Positions 1-10,438 of a stretch of 64,000 nucleotides of DNA are shown here, piece after piece (the first letter of the stretch is position 1; each line of letters begins with the position of its first letter). The translations under genes and the position numbers were made by a program. The DNA is from Corylus avellana. Taxonomy: Eukaryota; Streptophyta; Magnoliopsida; Fagales; Betulaceae. The DNA lies in contig NC_081544.1 of NCBI RefSeq assembly GCF_901000735.1, positions 22,187,900 to 22,251,899 of the forward strand, written 5' to 3'. The notes under the pieces were generated by a model. It was not told the DNA's origin and ran no database searches. It saw nothing but the letters and a program-made list of their open reading frames with translations.

Positions 1-59
1 TGTCAGCACTAGTAAAAAATCGACACGTGTCATATAATTAAGACAAGTCCGATATGCTA

Positions 60-412
60 TAGGCTGCAGCAAGTCTTGAATTTATTTTTTTCTGAGGTTA
101 TGCTTAAGAATAGCGCAATGGTTTTAAGTAGGTCTTTTGTTTTCTTCTAGTTCTTTTCTAGGAGCAAACTATTGACTTCAAAGACATGATTCGTCGGTTT
201 ATGTTGCAGATCTATTTATTGATTGTGATGATAACATTTCTAAGATGTTGTTTTGTAATAGCCCTAGAGGCTATTGGGGATGTCATATATAGTGTTGGGG
301 CTGTAGAGTTTTCAACTTGTATCTTTGGCAGTGTATGATTGAGCATTTTGCTTTAGATGGATTTTATATAAAATGAAGACAACTCATTTGTTCAAAAAAA
401 AAAAAAAAAAAA
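60..412 (+). mobile_element. Possible LINE 3' end with poly(A) tail
   Basis: About 350 bp of non-coding sequence ends in GGATTTTATATAAAATGAAG followed shortly by a run of 19 A (394-412). That layout resembles the 3' end of a plant L1-type LINE or another retroposed transcript. No reverse transcriptase frame is visible because the upstream part lies outside the window or is lost. A processed pseudogene tail is an equally possible reading. Confidence 0.3.
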
Positions 413-1458
413 CACTCTTTGATTATAATCATCTCAATCAATTTCCAGATCTGCAGCATATTCTGACGAATCAACAATAATATAAAGTAAATAACATATT
501 AGGAAGATCATTGTTTTTTCCATCATTAATAATAACACAATTTAAAAATCAATCATTGATCTATGGTTTTTTAAAATATATATATATATATATATAACAA
601 TATATAGCATATTATAGTCTTATTTCAAGTTTTCCTTTGTTTTTAAATAGCTATGTCGGTCATAGTTTTGTCTAATTAATTAATAGAATGCCATGTCAAA
701 GCAATCATTTAATGTCACGTAGCTAGCTCTTATTTGACATGTAATGTGCTAATTGTACGTGTCACATGGCACAATTATATTAAAATTGTAAATATATTCT
801 AAATAAAAAAAATAAAAAATAAAAGTTAAGAACTCTTAATTTTGTGGTAAATTTGTAATTTTAAGTAATTAAGTCATATGACAAGTACAGTTGGTGCGTG
901 ACGTGTCAAACAAGAGCCATGTCGCATTCAAATTGATTGGTCTGATATGACATACCCTTTATTAATTATATTGGACGATAGGTTGACTGAATGACCTATT
1001 TTAAACCCAAAAAAAAACCTAATTCTCAAAATTGAACATCTAAGGGCAAAATTAAAATCACTTGAAAACTTAAGGACTAAATATGATTTTTTTTTTTTAA
1101 TGTAAATTTTATCTCTTTGACTTCTATATATATAAAAGAACGTACTAAGAATTTTCAAAGAATATTATATTTGACTTTAGCCAATCAAATGAGAACTTGT
1201 CATAGTCAAAAGGCTCGCCACCGAGCTTGGAGAGAGTGTCAACGCGTTTATGAATAGACTGTGGTTATAGTAGTAGAATTTGGCATAAGGTTATGGGCAA
1301 AGGCAAAACTAGAATTTATGGTGTGGGGGATGGAATTTTGCTTTTGTTGTTGGGGAGATGGACGCACTTATATAAATACAAAGGCAGATAGATACACATA
1401 ATCTCTTTATATATCAATATATGTGTTTGTGTGTGTAAATTGTGTTTATATAAAATAA
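413..1458. other. AT-rich intergenic DNA, no gene seen
   Basis: The only open frames are short and of low complexity. The last 50 bases (about 1410-1458) repeat the GT-rich sequence that also follows the truncated peroxidase exon at 1897-1940. The junction at the following N run may therefore be a mis-joined repeat. Confidence 0.6.
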
Positions 1459-1478
1459 NNNNNNNNNNNNNNNNNNNN
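1459..1478. other. Assembly gap (20 N)
   Basis: A run of 20 N. The flanks on both sides occur nearby in the peroxidase-fragment repeat, so the gap length and the order across it are uncertain. Confidence 0.99.
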
Positions 1479-1672
1479 ATTTAATTGCAGGAGGAGCCAG
1501 TTCAAACACGTACTACGATCGAGAATATATTATTATATATTGTACATAAAAGAAAAGAATGTTCAAAGTATATCGAAGAAGAACTTGTCGTATTTCATGG
1601 AGCGTGCGAGTGGCAGGCAACGCGTTAATGAATTAATAGATCAGTGACCCAGACAAATTAAAGTGGTTAATG

Positions 1673-1680
1673 TATAAATT
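1673..1680 (+). promoter_or_regulatory. TATA box of peroxidase exon-1 fragment (block A)
   Basis: TATAAATT lies 104 bases upstream of the ATG at 1784, the same spacing and context as the TATA box of the full peroxidase genes at 4092 and 49680. The proximal promoter sequence upstream (ACGCGTT, GTGACCCAGACAAA) is shared with those genes. Confidence 0.55.
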
Positions 1681-1783
1681 GATGGGATACCATTCGCCTT
1701 TTTCTCCATTATCTTCATTCTCATCCATCTCCACTCCCTTTTGCCTGAAACAAACTAGAAGCTCAAAGTAATTAGATCGATCA

Positions 1784-1948
1784 ATGGCGGCAGCTGCAAT
1801 GGTTAACAAGATGATGAGTTGGATGAGAAATTCAAACAAGAATGCAGCTGTTTTGCTGCTTATCTTTTTGTTTCTCAGCAGCTCTGCCTCAACCTGCAAT
1901 ATATGTGTTTGTGTGTGTAAATTGTGTTTATATAAAATAAAAGCATAG
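1784..1948 (+). pseudogene. Truncated class III peroxidase exon 1 (signal peptide only), block A
   Basis: The ATG opens a 54-codon frame. Its first 38 codons match the N-terminal part of the peroxidase copies ([13 protein letters not shown], then a Leu-rich hydrophobic stretch, then STCN). Homology stops exactly after the codons for Cys-Asn. The frame then runs into GT-rich DNA and stops at 1946-1948. The catalytic Arg and His of exon 1 and all later exons are missing, so no peroxidase activity is possible. The promoter and TATA box are retained. Near-identical fragments lie at 16131-16292 (minus) and 47518-47676 (plus), each 2-3 kb upstream of a fuller peroxidase copy on the same strand. It is best read as a partial duplicate that was later multiplied with the whole unit. 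Translation into a short secreted peptide is conceivable but unsupported. Confidence 0.8.
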
Positions 1949-2766
1949 AACTCTTACATCTAATTTCATGTCATCACAAATATACAATAATATAAATAAC
2001 TAGCAAAAATGAGAAGTTGACTATTTTTCAAAAAATAAAAGATAAAAAATAAATAAAATAAAAAATAAAAAATAAAAAAAACTAGCAAAATAAACTAAAC
2101 AGGACATACAAGGTCCAAGAAAAAAAAAACACACAACCTTTGAGCATGAACTATTTTTCCTAACAATCTCCGGAAGCCCCAAATAATAGCAAGGAGAGTG
2201 CTAGGAGTCGATTCAAACAATGTTGCAATCATAAATGATGTTGAAACAAATATTGTAAACTAAAATGACAACAAAATAACTGCTTAAAAAACTAATTGTT
2301 GGTTAGAAGCTGCTCAAAACGAACTCAAACCATTTAACTTTTTCTTTCACATATTCAATCAGACTCCTGAATCAAATTGAGTTTCTAATTAGAAGTGAAC
2401 TAGAATATCGAGGTAAAGTAAAAAAGAATTAAACTGGGACACAAATATTATTTTTTTGGGGTGGGCAAAACTAAAAAAAAAAATATTTAAAAGGGGACAC
2501 AAATATTATTGTGGGGGGTCAAATTTATATAATGGGTAGACTTTAGACAAATTAAAAAAATTTGTAAGATTTTGGGGGGACAAAAACCGGCCCTAGTTAT
2601 GGGGCTTTGTTGTGTGCTTAACCAGCTTATTTACTAGGATAATGTGGTGTCTTTAGGGATGCAAGAGTAGTAGAGAGGTAAAACTATATATGAATGCTTA
2701 TCTGTGTCGGTTAGTTTTGTGCTTCTAATATTTATAACATTTGGAGGAATTAATAGAAATGCATTA
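1949..2766. repeat. Non-coding unit sequence shared by all three blocks
   Basis: AT-rich sequence with no gene. It aligns by eye with 15310-16130 (inverted) and 47680-48480. It contains repeated GGGGACACAAATATTATT motifs at about 2440-2510, with a CCGGCCCTAGTTATGGGGC stretch at 2588-2606, which could be the worn edge of an hAT-type element. Confidence 0.5.
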
Positions 2767-2786
2767 NNNNNNNNNNNNNNNNNNNN
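2767..2786. other. Assembly gap (20 N)
   Basis: A run of 20 N. The equivalent positions in blocks B (near 15340) and C (near 48480) are continuous and contain about 40 bases of ordinary sequence. Confidence 0.99.
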
Positions 2787-2796
2787 TACAACAATT

Positions 2797-2902
2797 TTTT
2801 TTTTTTTTTTTTTTGACATGTTTGAACAAAAGAAGAATGGGAATTCGAAATAGTGATTTCCGCTTCATAAGGCGTGGTCTACACCGATTGAGTTATCCCA
2901 TA
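2797..2902 (-). mobile_element. Diverged tRNA-derived SINE (block A copy)
   Basis: Read on the minus strand it starts GGGATAACTCAATCGG (box A-like) and continues with ATTTCGAATTCCC (box B-like). It ends in ACATGTC plus a run of A, seen as poly-T on the plus strand. The order of parts matches the better preserved SINE at 3047-3153. Orthologous copies are at 15208-15304 (plus) and 48523-48620 (minus), so it predates duplication of the unit. Confidence 0.65.
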
Positions 2903-3029
2903 TTATATAGCACATTATATGGGAGGTGAGGATTCAATTTACTTCACAAGGTAAATTTAAGAAGAATAGAGTGAATAATATTCTTTGTAGTGCTAGGGGT
3001 ATAAATGGAATTTTGACTTAATTCTTTGT

Positions 3030-3170
3030 AGGTTGAGATGGTTGCTTTTTTTTTTTTTGACATGTCCGCACAAGAAGGGGGGAGGGGGATTCGAACTAGT
3101 GACCTCCGCTTCATTAAGCGTTGTCCCAGCCGATTGAGCTACCTCTTGGAGACAGGTTGAGATGGTTGCT
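3030..3170 (-). mobile_element. Young tRNA-derived SINE with 17-bp target duplication
   Basis: The SINE body is 3047-3153. On the minus strand it reads AGAGGTAGCTCAATCGGCTG (box A) and later GGTCACTAGTTCGAATCC (box B, RNA polymerase III internal promoter). It then runs to GCGGACATGTC and a terminal A tract. The direct repeats AGGTTGAGATGGTTGCT at 3030-3046 and 3154-3170 are identical, as expected for LINE-assisted insertion. The matching sites in blocks B (near 15080) and C (near 48735) have a single copy of this sequence and no SINE, so the insertion is specific to block A. Confidence 0.88.
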
Positions 3171-4085
3171 ATATATATAGCTATAGCTTCTTCTTTTTTG
3201 TTAATTTTTTTTTTTTTTTTTTTTTTAAAAATGTTATTTTATTAATGAAAGTTAGTCATTATCCCTTGAATGAGTCGTACGTACGTGTACTAATTATCCC
3301 TTGAAATTGAAATAGTCCAGATTAGCAAGCACCTCCACATATACACACATAGACACTTGAGTCTTTCCACTGTCATTTAAGTCTTTGGCCAGTATTAATT
3401 AGCCTACGACAATTTCAAGGTTAGGGTTGTTGATTTAGAATTCATTATTACAGCATGTCAAAAAAAAATAATAATAATAATAATAATTATTACAGAAAAC
3501 ATATGGAGACAAATGAATTCAATAATTTAAAAATAATTAAGAAAACAAAACAATTGTATATTATTTCAACATGCTTGTTACTTTTTCCATGCATGTGCTA
3601 GATCTAATTAATATCTGACACGGACATATAACTAATACTCTAGTATATTAACATTAAAATAATATATATACTTCAAGAATAACATTAAAATTTCTAACAC
3701 ATAACTTAAAAAACAAAGCATAAACATTTTAGGAAAAGAAGAGAACACTTTCGTGGGGCGCCGTCAATATCATTCACTCATATAATTAAATTAGAGAAGA
3801 CAACAAAGTTTGACTACGTACCATTTTAATAATGAGAAATGCCCAGTTGTATCCATTTAATGCCAAGAGGATTTCAAACATGTACGTATGATCGAGAATT
3901 ATATATATATATATATATAAGTAAATAATTTTATCTTCGACTTGAATTCATATTTTATTATTATATATTGTACGTAAAAGGAAAGAATGTTCAAAGTATA
4001 TCGAAGAAGAAATTGTCATAGTGGAGCGTGCGAGTGGGAGGAAACGCGTTCATGAATTAATAGAGAGGTGACCCAGACAAAGTAG
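3171..4085. other. Upstream region of peroxidase copy A, no gene
   Basis: AT-rich sequence including (TAA)n-like and (TA)n tracts. It is shared with 14150-15060 (inverted) and 48750-49670. Besides the core promoter near 4091 no gene is visible. Confidence 0.6.
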
Positions 4086-4091
4086 TGCAAC

Positions 4092-4099
4092 TATAAATT
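4092..4099 (+). promoter_or_regulatory. TATA box of peroxidase copy A
   Basis: TATAAATT about 98 bases upstream of the ATG at 4190. It is conserved at the same position in the other two copies. The pyrimidine-rich stretch that follows (TTTCTCCATTATCATCTTC) is compatible with a transcription start and 5' leader. Confidence 0.6.
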
Positions 4100-4189
4100 G
4101 ATGGGATACCATTCAGCTTTCTCCATTATCATCTTCTTTCTCATCTTCTTTTGCCTGAAACAAACAAACTAAGATCGATCCATCAATTA

Positions 4190-4461
4190 ATGGCGGCTGC
4201 AATGGTTAACAAGGTGATGAGTTGGATGAGAAATTCAAACAAGAATGCAGCTGTTTTGTTGCTTATCTTGCTGTTTCTCAGCAGCTCTACCTCAACCTGC
4301 AATGCGCATCTTTCTTCCCAGTTTTACGACCACACGTGTCCGAATGCAGTCAGCACCATTCGGAGTGTTATCCGAACAGCAGTTTCACGCGAACGTCGGA
4401 TGGCGGCGTCTCTTGTTCGTCTCCATTTCCATGATTGTTTTGTTCAGGTATAATATATTTT

Positions 4462-4502
<41 letters not shown>

Positions 4503-5226
4503 TATATATATAAATTATATATAGATGACGGTGGCTGCACGTGATGCATCTGTTGCTGTGGGTGGCCCATCTTGGTGTGTGAAGCTCGGAAGAAGAGATT
4601 CCACAACCGCAAGCTTAACTCTAGCCCAAACAGAACTTCCACTTGCCACTGATGACCTTCAGACACTTCTTTCTAACTTTGCTCGCAAAGGCCTTACTGC
4701 AGAAGATATGGTCGCTTTATCAGGTTAGCTCATCAACAAGTAGAATATTTTATTAAAATCATTAGGTTACTATAATATTGATTACTATAATAAATTTAAA
4801 CAATATTCTAACAAAATTAATGTCCAAATGAATGCAGGTGCCCACACTTTAGGGCAAGCTCAATGCATCACATTTAAAGACCGGATATACAACGATGGGA
4901 GTGATATTGATGCTGGATTTGCTAGCACTCGCCAGCGCCGTTGTCCAGCTACGGGCGGCGATCAAAACTTGGCAGCACTTGACTTGGTGACTCCAAATTC
5001 TTTTGACAATAACTACTTCAAGAATTTAATTCAAAAGAAGGGTCTCCTTGCCTCAGATCAAATCCTCTTTAGTGGAGGGTCGACAGACAGCGTTGTTTCC
5101 AAATATAGTAGAAGCTCTGCCACTTTCAAGTCTGATTTTGCATCCGCCATGATTAAAATGAGTGAAATTGATCTTCTCACTGGTTCAGCTGGGCAGATAA
5201 GAAGGATTTGTAGTGCTGTTAACTAG
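4190..5226 (+). pseudogene. Class III peroxidase, internally deleted copy (block A)
   Basis: Exon 1 (4190-4447) encodes a signal peptide followed by the distal haem motif [10 protein letters not shown]. The intron donor GTATAAT follows. After about 80 bases of (TA)n the sequence jumps straight into the middle of exon 2 at CGGTGGCTGCACG (4529). Compared with 50121-50478 it lacks the exon 2 acceptor and about 170 coding bases. Those bases encode GCDASILL, the Ca-binding loop residues and two conserved Cys (KTCPG, VSCAD). The rest of exon 2 (to 4723) and exon 3 (4838-5226, proximal His in ALSGAHTLGQ, C-terminal SAVN) are intact. Full family members secrete a haem enzyme of 300-330 residues that oxidises phenolics with H2O2. 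The sequence resembles the lignin-forming anionic peroxidase subgroup. This copy cannot make a normal enzyme. Confidence 0.9.
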
Positions 5227-5780
5227 TTAAAACTGCTTTTTTCCAAATACTCACGAGTCACTTGTTCCGTTCCCCCAATATGTCAATTTTTGGTTCATAA
5301 GTTTTTTTTTTTTTTTTGGAATTATCGCAAGTGTAAAATTGAAATTTTTACATATTGTTAACTGTAATGAGATTCATTGTATTATATTAATTCTCGCCTA
5401 CCTTTAAACACAAACAAGTTACGTCTTCATCGGAGAGAATTCCTAGTTGTCGTTCGAACGTGTCTTACTCTGACTCCGCGACCACCTCATGAGGTGGTCC
5501 GTTTATGAACCTACTTGAACATTAAACCTCAATTTTCTCAAGGATTATATAAGCCTTGTATATAAGTCATGATTTGCACTTTGAGATAGAGCAGCTTGTG
5601 CGAGTGGAGTTGAGCTGTAGGATTAAATTTATAGATCCAAGCATGAACTATCATTTAGAGTAACACACATCGATTTAGTCATTGGAATGAGATAATCTCT
5701 TTCTTCTATCATTATAAGTTTATAACTTCAAATGCATTATAATATAAATGGCCTCAGCATAATTGGAACTGCTCAAGAAA
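5227..5780. other. Convergent intergenic region between peroxidase and secreted-protein gene
   Basis: No coding frame. Both flanking genes end here (peroxidase plus, secreted-protein gene minus), so it must hold both 3' ends. A CTATATAAGCC motif near 5546 and a CCTCATGAGGTGG palindrome at about 5485 are shared with block B (near 12510 and 12565). Confidence 0.6.
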
Positions 5781-6650
5781 TTACTCGTTATGAAGTCCAC
5801 AACAACAAAATGCTTTTTGATAGTGGAAGCAGAATGCAAATAGCTGGTAAGGGTTGGAGCCATCAAACTTGCACTCAGCTACACCCACGCTTCTTATTCT
5901 AGCATCCCCTCCAAAAACCGTCAAGCAATTTCCTGTACTACTAGACTGCCAGAATCGAAACTCGCGGTGGTTGAACTTCTGCGGTGCATTAATGGATTTC
6001 CAGTCAGCCTCGGTTAAGCTTTCCAATGAGCTCAACAACCGAAGGCTCACCTTGCCATGCTTGTCCACAGAGAGATAGCTTTCACCCCCTGAGCATTTAT
6101 CCATGTAATTGCTAAACCTGTAGTACATATATATACATAACTTCACATTGTCAAGTGATGAAGGCAATGAGATATATATCTCCAGCTTCATTTATCTCAA
6201 CCTATAATTGATTTGTCCTTTTTTGAGATTATCCCAAGAGGGTAAGATATATATATATGTTCAAAAATACAAAAAGAACATGCAAAGGATTAATATCGCA
6301 GGTACCTATGATAGCCAGAGGCCCAGAAGCTGAACCCGAAGCAGATTTCCAGCCAAAATAAGCATTGAGCGACGTTGACTCGCCACCTTCAACATTCGGA
6401 ACAGAGTAAACACCTCTATCATTCAAATCCACAAAGTCAGATTGCAAAGCACCTGCGATAAGAGTGTCGTCAAATGCTGTCATGTGGGGATAATCTTCAG
6501 TGACAGGGCATTTGGTTGTGTCACATGTGGAGCACTGGCTGCGTACAGCTTCTCACTCTTCAAATCTCCAGCACCGTTGATGACATTGGCATAAGTCATG
6601 ATGATCACCAGCACAAGTAGGCAAAGAGAGAAGCAGTTTTTAGCCACCAT
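5781..6650 (-). pseudogene. Secreted Cys-containing protein of unknown family, frameshifted (block A)
   Basis: Two exons on the minus strand: exon 1 6650-6306 and exon 2 6117-5781, with a GT..AG intron. The ATG is followed by a hydrophobic signal-like N-terminus (LCLLVLVIIMTYANV). The mature part has a CSQCSKC-like cluster, then FDDTLIAGALQSDFVDLND, then in exon 2 YMDKCSGGESYL and TGNCLTVFGGD near the C-terminus. The GNCLTV..C..FQ-like pattern faintly recalls beta-trefoil lectin repeats, but I do not recognise the family. Exon 1 is broken in this copy: two extra bases in the Cys cluster (near 6535) shift the frame, and an extra GGCCTCTG block near the exon end (near 6315) shifts it again. Other copies are at 10769-11396 with 40274-40475 and at 54853-55737. 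Confidence 0.72.
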
Positions 6651-7289
6651 GCTTTGATTTACTTTTCTTTCTCTATGATTCTTAGCTTACTTATGATATA
6701 TTCATGCGTTTATATATATATATGCCCTCTTTTTCTTATTTTATCGATGTTGCTTGTTTCTTTTCAGGTGAACGGCATTTATCTGTTAATCCTGTGCTTT
6801 GTTCTTATTTTTGGTCTTATTAGATGTTAGCATCTCTCGTTTTCCATTCTTATATATACCTTGTTTTATTTTTAGGTGCTTTTAACGTTTATTTTGTGAT
6901 TCCGTAGCTTTGATTTAGAATCTCAATACGTGTCACTCAAGAATTTGCCAAAATGGTCAGCAAAGATTTAAAAAATAAAAAAAAAATTGCCGAAAGCATA
7001 GGCCTTGTCAATTAATATTTTACCTCTTTGTCTCCACTAAAATCTTAGTACGTACCTTAGGTTCAAAATTTTGTTTGAATTAACTTTGGAATACATACAA
7101 ATTAGAAGATAAAAATTGGGTGTCACTTGATCGGTCCGATATTTAAAATTCATTAATTTTCTTCTAGCATTTTATTCTGTTAGGTGTCACACAAGGTCCT
7201 TGTTAGGCGTCCCTTATAACATCCCGAATTTTCACCTTGCGTTACAAAAAAAAAAAAAAAAAAAAAATTTGATGTGTCTACAGTAACAC
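6651..7289. other. Upstream region of secreted-protein gene, no gene
   Basis: Contains (TA)n at 6713-6723 and the presumed promoter of the minus-strand gene. It aligns with 39660-40262 (inverted) and in part with 55740-56200. A GTTACA plus poly-A junction at about 7240 marks the edge of the ACGT-motif repeat. Confidence 0.5.
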
Positions 7290-7490
7290 ACTTTTTGTCA
7301 CGTTACTAAATATTACTAACGTGGTAATTACTGCCACGTCAAGAAAAACTTTATTGACGTGTTGAATTTGCCACGTCAATAATTAGTGACATGTCAAAAA
7401 TAACACGTCACTATTTATTGACGTGTCATTTTCACACGTCAATAATTATATATTGATGTGCCACTATTTCAGACGTCAAGAATTAATTAA
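7290..7490. repeat. ACGT-core motif array (TGACGTGTCA-type), block A
   Basis: About 200 bp holds nine ACGT cores in alternating orientation, mostly as TGACGTGTCA, CCACGTCA or ACACGTCA, spaced roughly 15-30 bases apart. It is the inverted counterpart of 39420-39640. Such short inverted motifs are typical of subterminal repeats of plant DNA transposons. ACGT cores are also the recognition core of plant bZIP factors. The array lies 640-840 bases upstream of the secreted-protein gene start. Confidence 0.7.
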
Positions 7491-7985
7491 TTAATAATAT
7501 TAATTATGTGTTTAAAAAAAATAGTAGGTAACAAAATTTAATTTGCATACCTATATTTGTGTATAATTATATCATTGTAGTTTATGGTTTTTTTTTTTCT
7601 CTCTCTATACATAATGATTATTTTGATTAGAATTAAATAACTTATTGTATATAAATTAAATTGACTTTTTAGGGGGCTTTAAATGTCGTCATATATTAAG
7701 AGATATGTTCAAACCCATTAAAATTTTATAAAACTAGTTAATGCATAAGAGTCTCTTAACACTCTTACGCATTAGCTATTAAATGTTTATAGACAATGAT
7801 AAATATGTACATATTTTCTTTTGGTTTGTACTCTTTTAATTTATTTTGAAAAAATTATTATGGCTATATCACATTTTCAATATTGTAGGAGTATTATAAA
7901 CTAAAAAATTAAAGTGTTTTTTAGTATTAACAATCTAGAATATTAATACATATATGTATTCTCTTAGTCTATATAGTATTTTAAA
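7491..7985. repeat. AT-rich part of the ACGT-motif repeat
   Basis: No gene. It is inverted relative to 38920-39420, with easily matched stretches such as TCTAGAATATTAATACATAT. The match ends abruptly at about 7985, where a Mutator-type MITE begins. Confidence 0.6.
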
Positions 7986-7990
7986 AGAAA

Positions 7991-8273
7991 GGGGAAACTT
8001 CACTTAGGACCCCCAAACTTCCACCCGTTTTGAAATACCCCCCCTGAACTTCAAAGTCTCTCAATTTAGTCCCCTGAACTTTCAATTTCTATCAATTTGG
8101 ACCCTTTTAACATTAAACTACGTCGTTTTGGATGTTTTATACCCATTTTACCCTTCCCCAAAACTACATCGTTTTGTGTCCTAAAATTACAACACCTACC
8201 CAGCCAAAAACGACGTCGTTTTATGCATTAATTTTTTTATTTTTTATTTTTAAAAAAAGAAAAGCAAAATAAA
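7991..8273 (+). mobile_element. Mutator-type MITE, right side lost in gap
   Basis: Begins GGGGAAACTTCACTT and continues through CCCCTGAACTTT and AATTTGGACCC, matching the left arm of the complete element at 60019-60394. The right arm is absent because the sequence enters the 100-N gap. Confidence 0.6.
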
Positions 8274-8373
8274 NNNNNNNNNNNNNNNNNNNNNNNNNNN
8301 NNNNNNNNNNNNNNNNNNNNNNNNNNNNNNNNNNNNNNNNNNNNNNNNNNNNNNNNNNNNNNNNNNNNNNNNN
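8274..8373. other. Scaffold gap (100 N)
   Basis: A standard-size run of 100 N, so the true length is unknown. On its right the sequence starts in the middle of a copia integrase, and gene order inverts across it. Confidence 0.99.
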
Positions 8374-10336
8374 ATTCCATTGTTTTTTAGGAAAGTTTGG
8401 AAGAGATGGGATGTGAACTCTCCTCCTCCATCAGATTGGATTGCTTTAATGGATGTAGAGAATTGTTTTTCAACTAGAAGTTTAAACTTGAGGAATGTAT
8501 CATAGGTTGCCGATTTTGTGTGTAGGGGATAGATCCAGGTGAATCTTGAAAAATCATCCACAAAAACAATATAATATTTGTATCCATTGATTGACAGTAC
8601 TGGAGAGGTCCAGATGTCAGTGTGAATAAGTTGAAGAGGAAATAAAGAGACACGGGTAGATGGAGAAAAAGCTTGTTTCTTACTTTTACCCAATTGGCAG
8701 GAACCACAAAGCAAATTTTTATTGAAATTTGAATCTGAAACATAATTTGAATGCGAAATAGGTAAATTGTTATCTCGAACAACTCGAGTAACTACATCAT
8801 TAGATGGATGACCTAACCTAAAATGCCATACTAAGGATGATGTTCTTATTCCTAATAAAGCTATAAAAGACTTGTTATTGTTGTTGTGAGACTTCCTACC
8901 CAGCTTGAGAGGATACATGCCATTCTCACTCTTCCCTTCCAAGAGGATTGCCTTTGTCTGAAGATCAATGATAAAAAAATGAGATGAGGTTAGAATAAAG
9001 TAGCAAGAATTATCTACACAAAAGCGTTGAATTGAGACTAGATTTGCAGCTGATTCAGGACAGTGTAAGACATTATTCAATTTAAAACTAGAATTAGAAT
9101 GAGGGGCTTGAAGAGTGGTAGAACCAGAATTTGCTATGGTAAGAGCTGTACCATTCCCCACGGCAATAGTGTCATGTTGTTGAAAAGGTTCTTGAACATT
9201 AAGGTTCTCCAAGTCTTGAGTAATATGTGTGTTGGCGGCACTGTCAGCAAACCATTGAGGGTCTTCAAAGGCATTGTCGGATTGCGCCACCATTGCTGCC
9301 AATTGAGGAGGAGGGTGTCTTCCTTGATAGGAGTAATCCATCCTATAGTAGCAATCTAGTGCTTGGTGATTGACTCTTCCACATATTTGACATGGCATGC
9401 GAGATGGCTGACTAGTGCTAGGAGCTGGCAACAAAGCAGGTGTATTATTGTACCTTGGAGTAGGAGCATAAGTAGGAGTGTTGTACCTTGGTGCAGGGGA
9501 ATAAGGAGACCTTGGACCAGGAGGCCTGCTGTACCTTGGGGCTGTGGTGAATGCAGGGGCAGCAGCAAAAAATTTGGCAGTAGGGGGTCTAGAACTGAAA
9601 TTTCTGGGAGGATACCCACCACGGTTCTTGGATGATTTCTGACCTTGTTTCTGTGTAAACAAGGCAAAGGTTGAAGTGTCAACTGTTGAGGCTTGCTGTT
9701 GATTGATCAATGTTTCATGATTGATGAGTTCTTCTTGGAAATCATCAAGAGAGAGTTGTTTCTCTCGGGTTAGGAGGGAGACAGTGGTGACAAAGCTGTT
9801 GAAGGAGGGATTGAGGCCATTGAGAAGGAATGAGATGAGGTCCTCATCAGAGATAGGTTTTCCCACAGCAGCTAGTTGATCAGACCATACTTTGGCTGAT
9901 TGAATGTAGTCTGAGCAGGTTAAGGAGCCTTGGTGAAGACTCAGTAATTGTCTTTTAAGATTGGCAATTCGAGACCTAGAATCATTAGCAAACCTGGTTG
10001 CTAGGGCTGACCAGACTTGTTTGGAAGTATCAAGTCCATAAACTGTGGACAAGACCTTCTCAGATAATGTGACATTGATCCAACTTAGGATGCATTGATC
10101 CTTTCTATTCCAGATGGTGAATTCTGGATTGAGGGTTCTTTACCACTGTCATCAGTGATAAATTGAGCAGGGCATGGTTCGGTTCCATCCACGATGCCAA
10201 ATAATTCATGGGTGTGCAGGATAGGCATGAATTGAGTTTTCCAACCAAGATAGTTTGGACCTTCAAGCTTTCCATTGAATTGAGAAAGGGTAGGTGGGGA
10301 AAAAGAAGGAGCAGAAAAGGAGGTATTGACTACCAT
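8374..10336 (-). pseudogene. Copia gag-pol, 5' fragment, frameshifted
   Basis: The start is at 10336 (MVVNTS). A one-base deletion near 10136 relative to 44986 breaks gag after about 70 codons, and the reading frame resumes from 10052. Visible parts in order: gag with the NLKRQLLSLHQG region, zinc knuckle CQICGRVNHQALDC (about 9395), aspartic protease motif WFADSAANTH (about 9255), GAG-pre-integrase motif WHFRLGHPS, the CGSCQLGKS zinc pair, and the integrase core with DIWTSP, VDDFSRFTW and IQSDGGGEF. Integrase is cut at the gap before its catalytic Glu. The proteins would act in virus-like particles and integration. This copy is inactive. Confidence 0.88.
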
Positions 10337-10438
10337 AGAAGAGCTGTTTGTGTGATGCAGGAGAAGAAGAGAAAAGAAAAGAAAGCATCTTAAGAAAGAA
10401 GAGCTATGGGGCGTATACCTATATTGGCTTTGATACCA

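Noticed and set aside
4151..4189. Extended peroxidase start upstream of the ATG at 4190 (also at 14093 and 49738)
   Set aside because: The extension would begin at TTG in the leader; the ATG gives a normal signal peptide and leader length.
9099..9635. Plus-strand open frames opposite copia gag (also 43966-44484)
   Set aside because: They are antisense shadows of the gag-pol frame and repeat identically in both element copies.
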